Source of the DNA: Thalassoglobus polymorphus
Lineage (GTDB): Bacteria > Planctomycetota > Planctomycetia > Planctomycetales > Planctomycetaceae
Length of the DNA stretch: 64,000 bases
NCBI RefSeq assembly: GCF_007744255.1
Contig: NZ_CP036267.1
Location: 1 to 64,000, forward strand
Reading direction: 5' to 3'
The notes beneath the pieces are model-generated. The model had not been told where the DNA came from. It saw nothing but the letters and a program-made list of their open reading frames with translations, and searched no databases. The position numbers and the translations under genes were made by a program. Below, piece by piece: positions 63,722-64,000 of this stretch; the stretch's first letter is position 1, and every line of letters starts with the position of its first letter.

Positions 63722-63773
63722 AGGGACCGACAAGGCGAGACCGTAGTCTCACCTTGTCGGTCCCTGATTTTTT
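63722..63773 (+). terminator. rho-independent terminator after the isomerase gene
   Basis: A 20-bp hairpin (AGGGACCGACAAGG with GAGAC on the left, matched by GTCTC and CCTTGTCGGTCCCT) has one C/A mismatch and a 4-base loop. GA and six or more T residues follow. It lies 46 bp after the stop codon. Confidence 0.92.
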
Positions 63774-63917
63774 GCACTCGATGTGGTCCAAAGGCCAAGT
63801 CCGAATCGCGTTGGTGCACACGAGTTCAATACTGCTCGCAACCGGGGATAGAGCCGACTTGAACTGCGAAAGGCCGGAGAACAGTCCACGGTTGAATGGT
63901 ATCGCTCTTCGATGATG

Positions 63918-63949
63918 CCATTATGCGATGATACCATTATGCGATGATA
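63918..63949. repeat. perfect 16-bp tandem duplication over a stop codon
   Basis: Two identical copies of CCATTATGCGATGATA (63918-63933, 63934-63949). The TAA stop of the partial minus-strand gene (63937-63939) lies in the second copy, so the duplication added a spare stop downstream. Confidence 0.9.
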
Positions 63950-64000
63950 TCTGTGACGACCTTGGCGGGACGGGAGTGGGTGATGATGTCGAACCGGTTG
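63937..64000 (-). CDS. C-terminal end of an unknown gene (cut by the window edge)
   Basis: Reading inward from the window end on the minus strand, the last codons give NRFDIITHSRPAKVVTDIIA and then TAA. The composition is protein-like and the frame runs off the window without a stop. Only 20 residues are visible, so no family is claimed. Confidence 0.5.
   Translation of the reverse strand, partial: NRFDIITHSRPAKVVTDIIA

Noticed and set aside
63749-63937. 62-residue minus-strand open frame after the isomerase gene
   Set aside because: It starts at the stop of the partial gene and runs toward the terminator, with no ribosome-binding site or domain.

Overview
The window reads as a stretch of a planctomycete chromosome (order Planctomycetales; genus not assigned). 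The evidence is the gene content. There are long Ser/Thr kinases fused to STAND and formylglycine-enzyme-like domains, an ECF sigma factor paired with a multi-pass kinase, and a DUF1501 protein. There are also very large secreted proteins, two kinds of outer-membrane porin, and an L,D-transpeptidase showing peptidoglycan cross-linking. Most genes are single or in groups of two or three, with intergenic gaps of 100-500 bp and few long operons. The first base is the GTG start of a short DnaA-type gene, so this may be the conventional first base of a closed chromosome.

Layout. 1-8.7 kb: short DnaA paralogue, small SET-domain protein, GlnD, a family-4 glycosyltransferase, a relative of the tRNA-queuosine mannosyltransferase QTMAN, a LysM/L,D-transpeptidase and a small lipoprotein. 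8.9-18.4 kb: kinase-STAND-FGE giant, an unknown secreted protein, a phosphate-selective-type porin and an OprB-type porin. 18.8-29.7 kb: DUF1501 protein, site-2 protease with CBS domains, PhoD-like phosphatase with a LamG-like tail, ECF sigma factor, 1495-residue membrane kinase, and a small c-type cytochrome. 29.8-36.4 kb: WYL regulator, two low-complexity secreted proteins, SDR oxidoreductase, PurH and a methyltransferase. 36.4-39.3 kb: MlaE-MlaF-MlaD lipid transport operon. 39.6-51.9 kb: a co-oriented run of a 1174-residue and a 2702-residue envelope protein, then an amino-acid-kinase-fold protein resembling the methanofuran-pathway kinase MfnE. 52.2-64 kb: ABM-domain protein, UDP-sugar dehydrogenase, pilin-like small protein, homocysteine methyltransferase-like protein, inverse-autotransporter-like beta-helix protein, XdhC, a membrane protein, a TIM-barrel sugar isomerase/epimerase, and the last codons of an unknown gene.

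How the parts fit. Much of the coding capacity serves the envelope: porins, lipid transport, L,D-transpeptidase, adhesin-like protein, pilin-like protein and the giant pair. Another share serves signalling: two large kinases, a sigma factor, GlnD, an intramembrane protease and a WYL regulator. The best candidate for an undescribed system is the giant pair at 40.2-51.9 kb. By eye, three homologous units are arranged as one single-unit protein and one double-unit protein. The double protein carries what looks like a relic signal peptide at its centre.

Two repeat families also stand out. One is a dispersed intergenic repeat with at least six members. The other is a set of 15-16 bp tandem repeats at the 3' ends of genes, three of the four overlapping a stop codon. 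No rRNA, tRNA, CRISPR array, intact insertion sequence or prophage was recognised.
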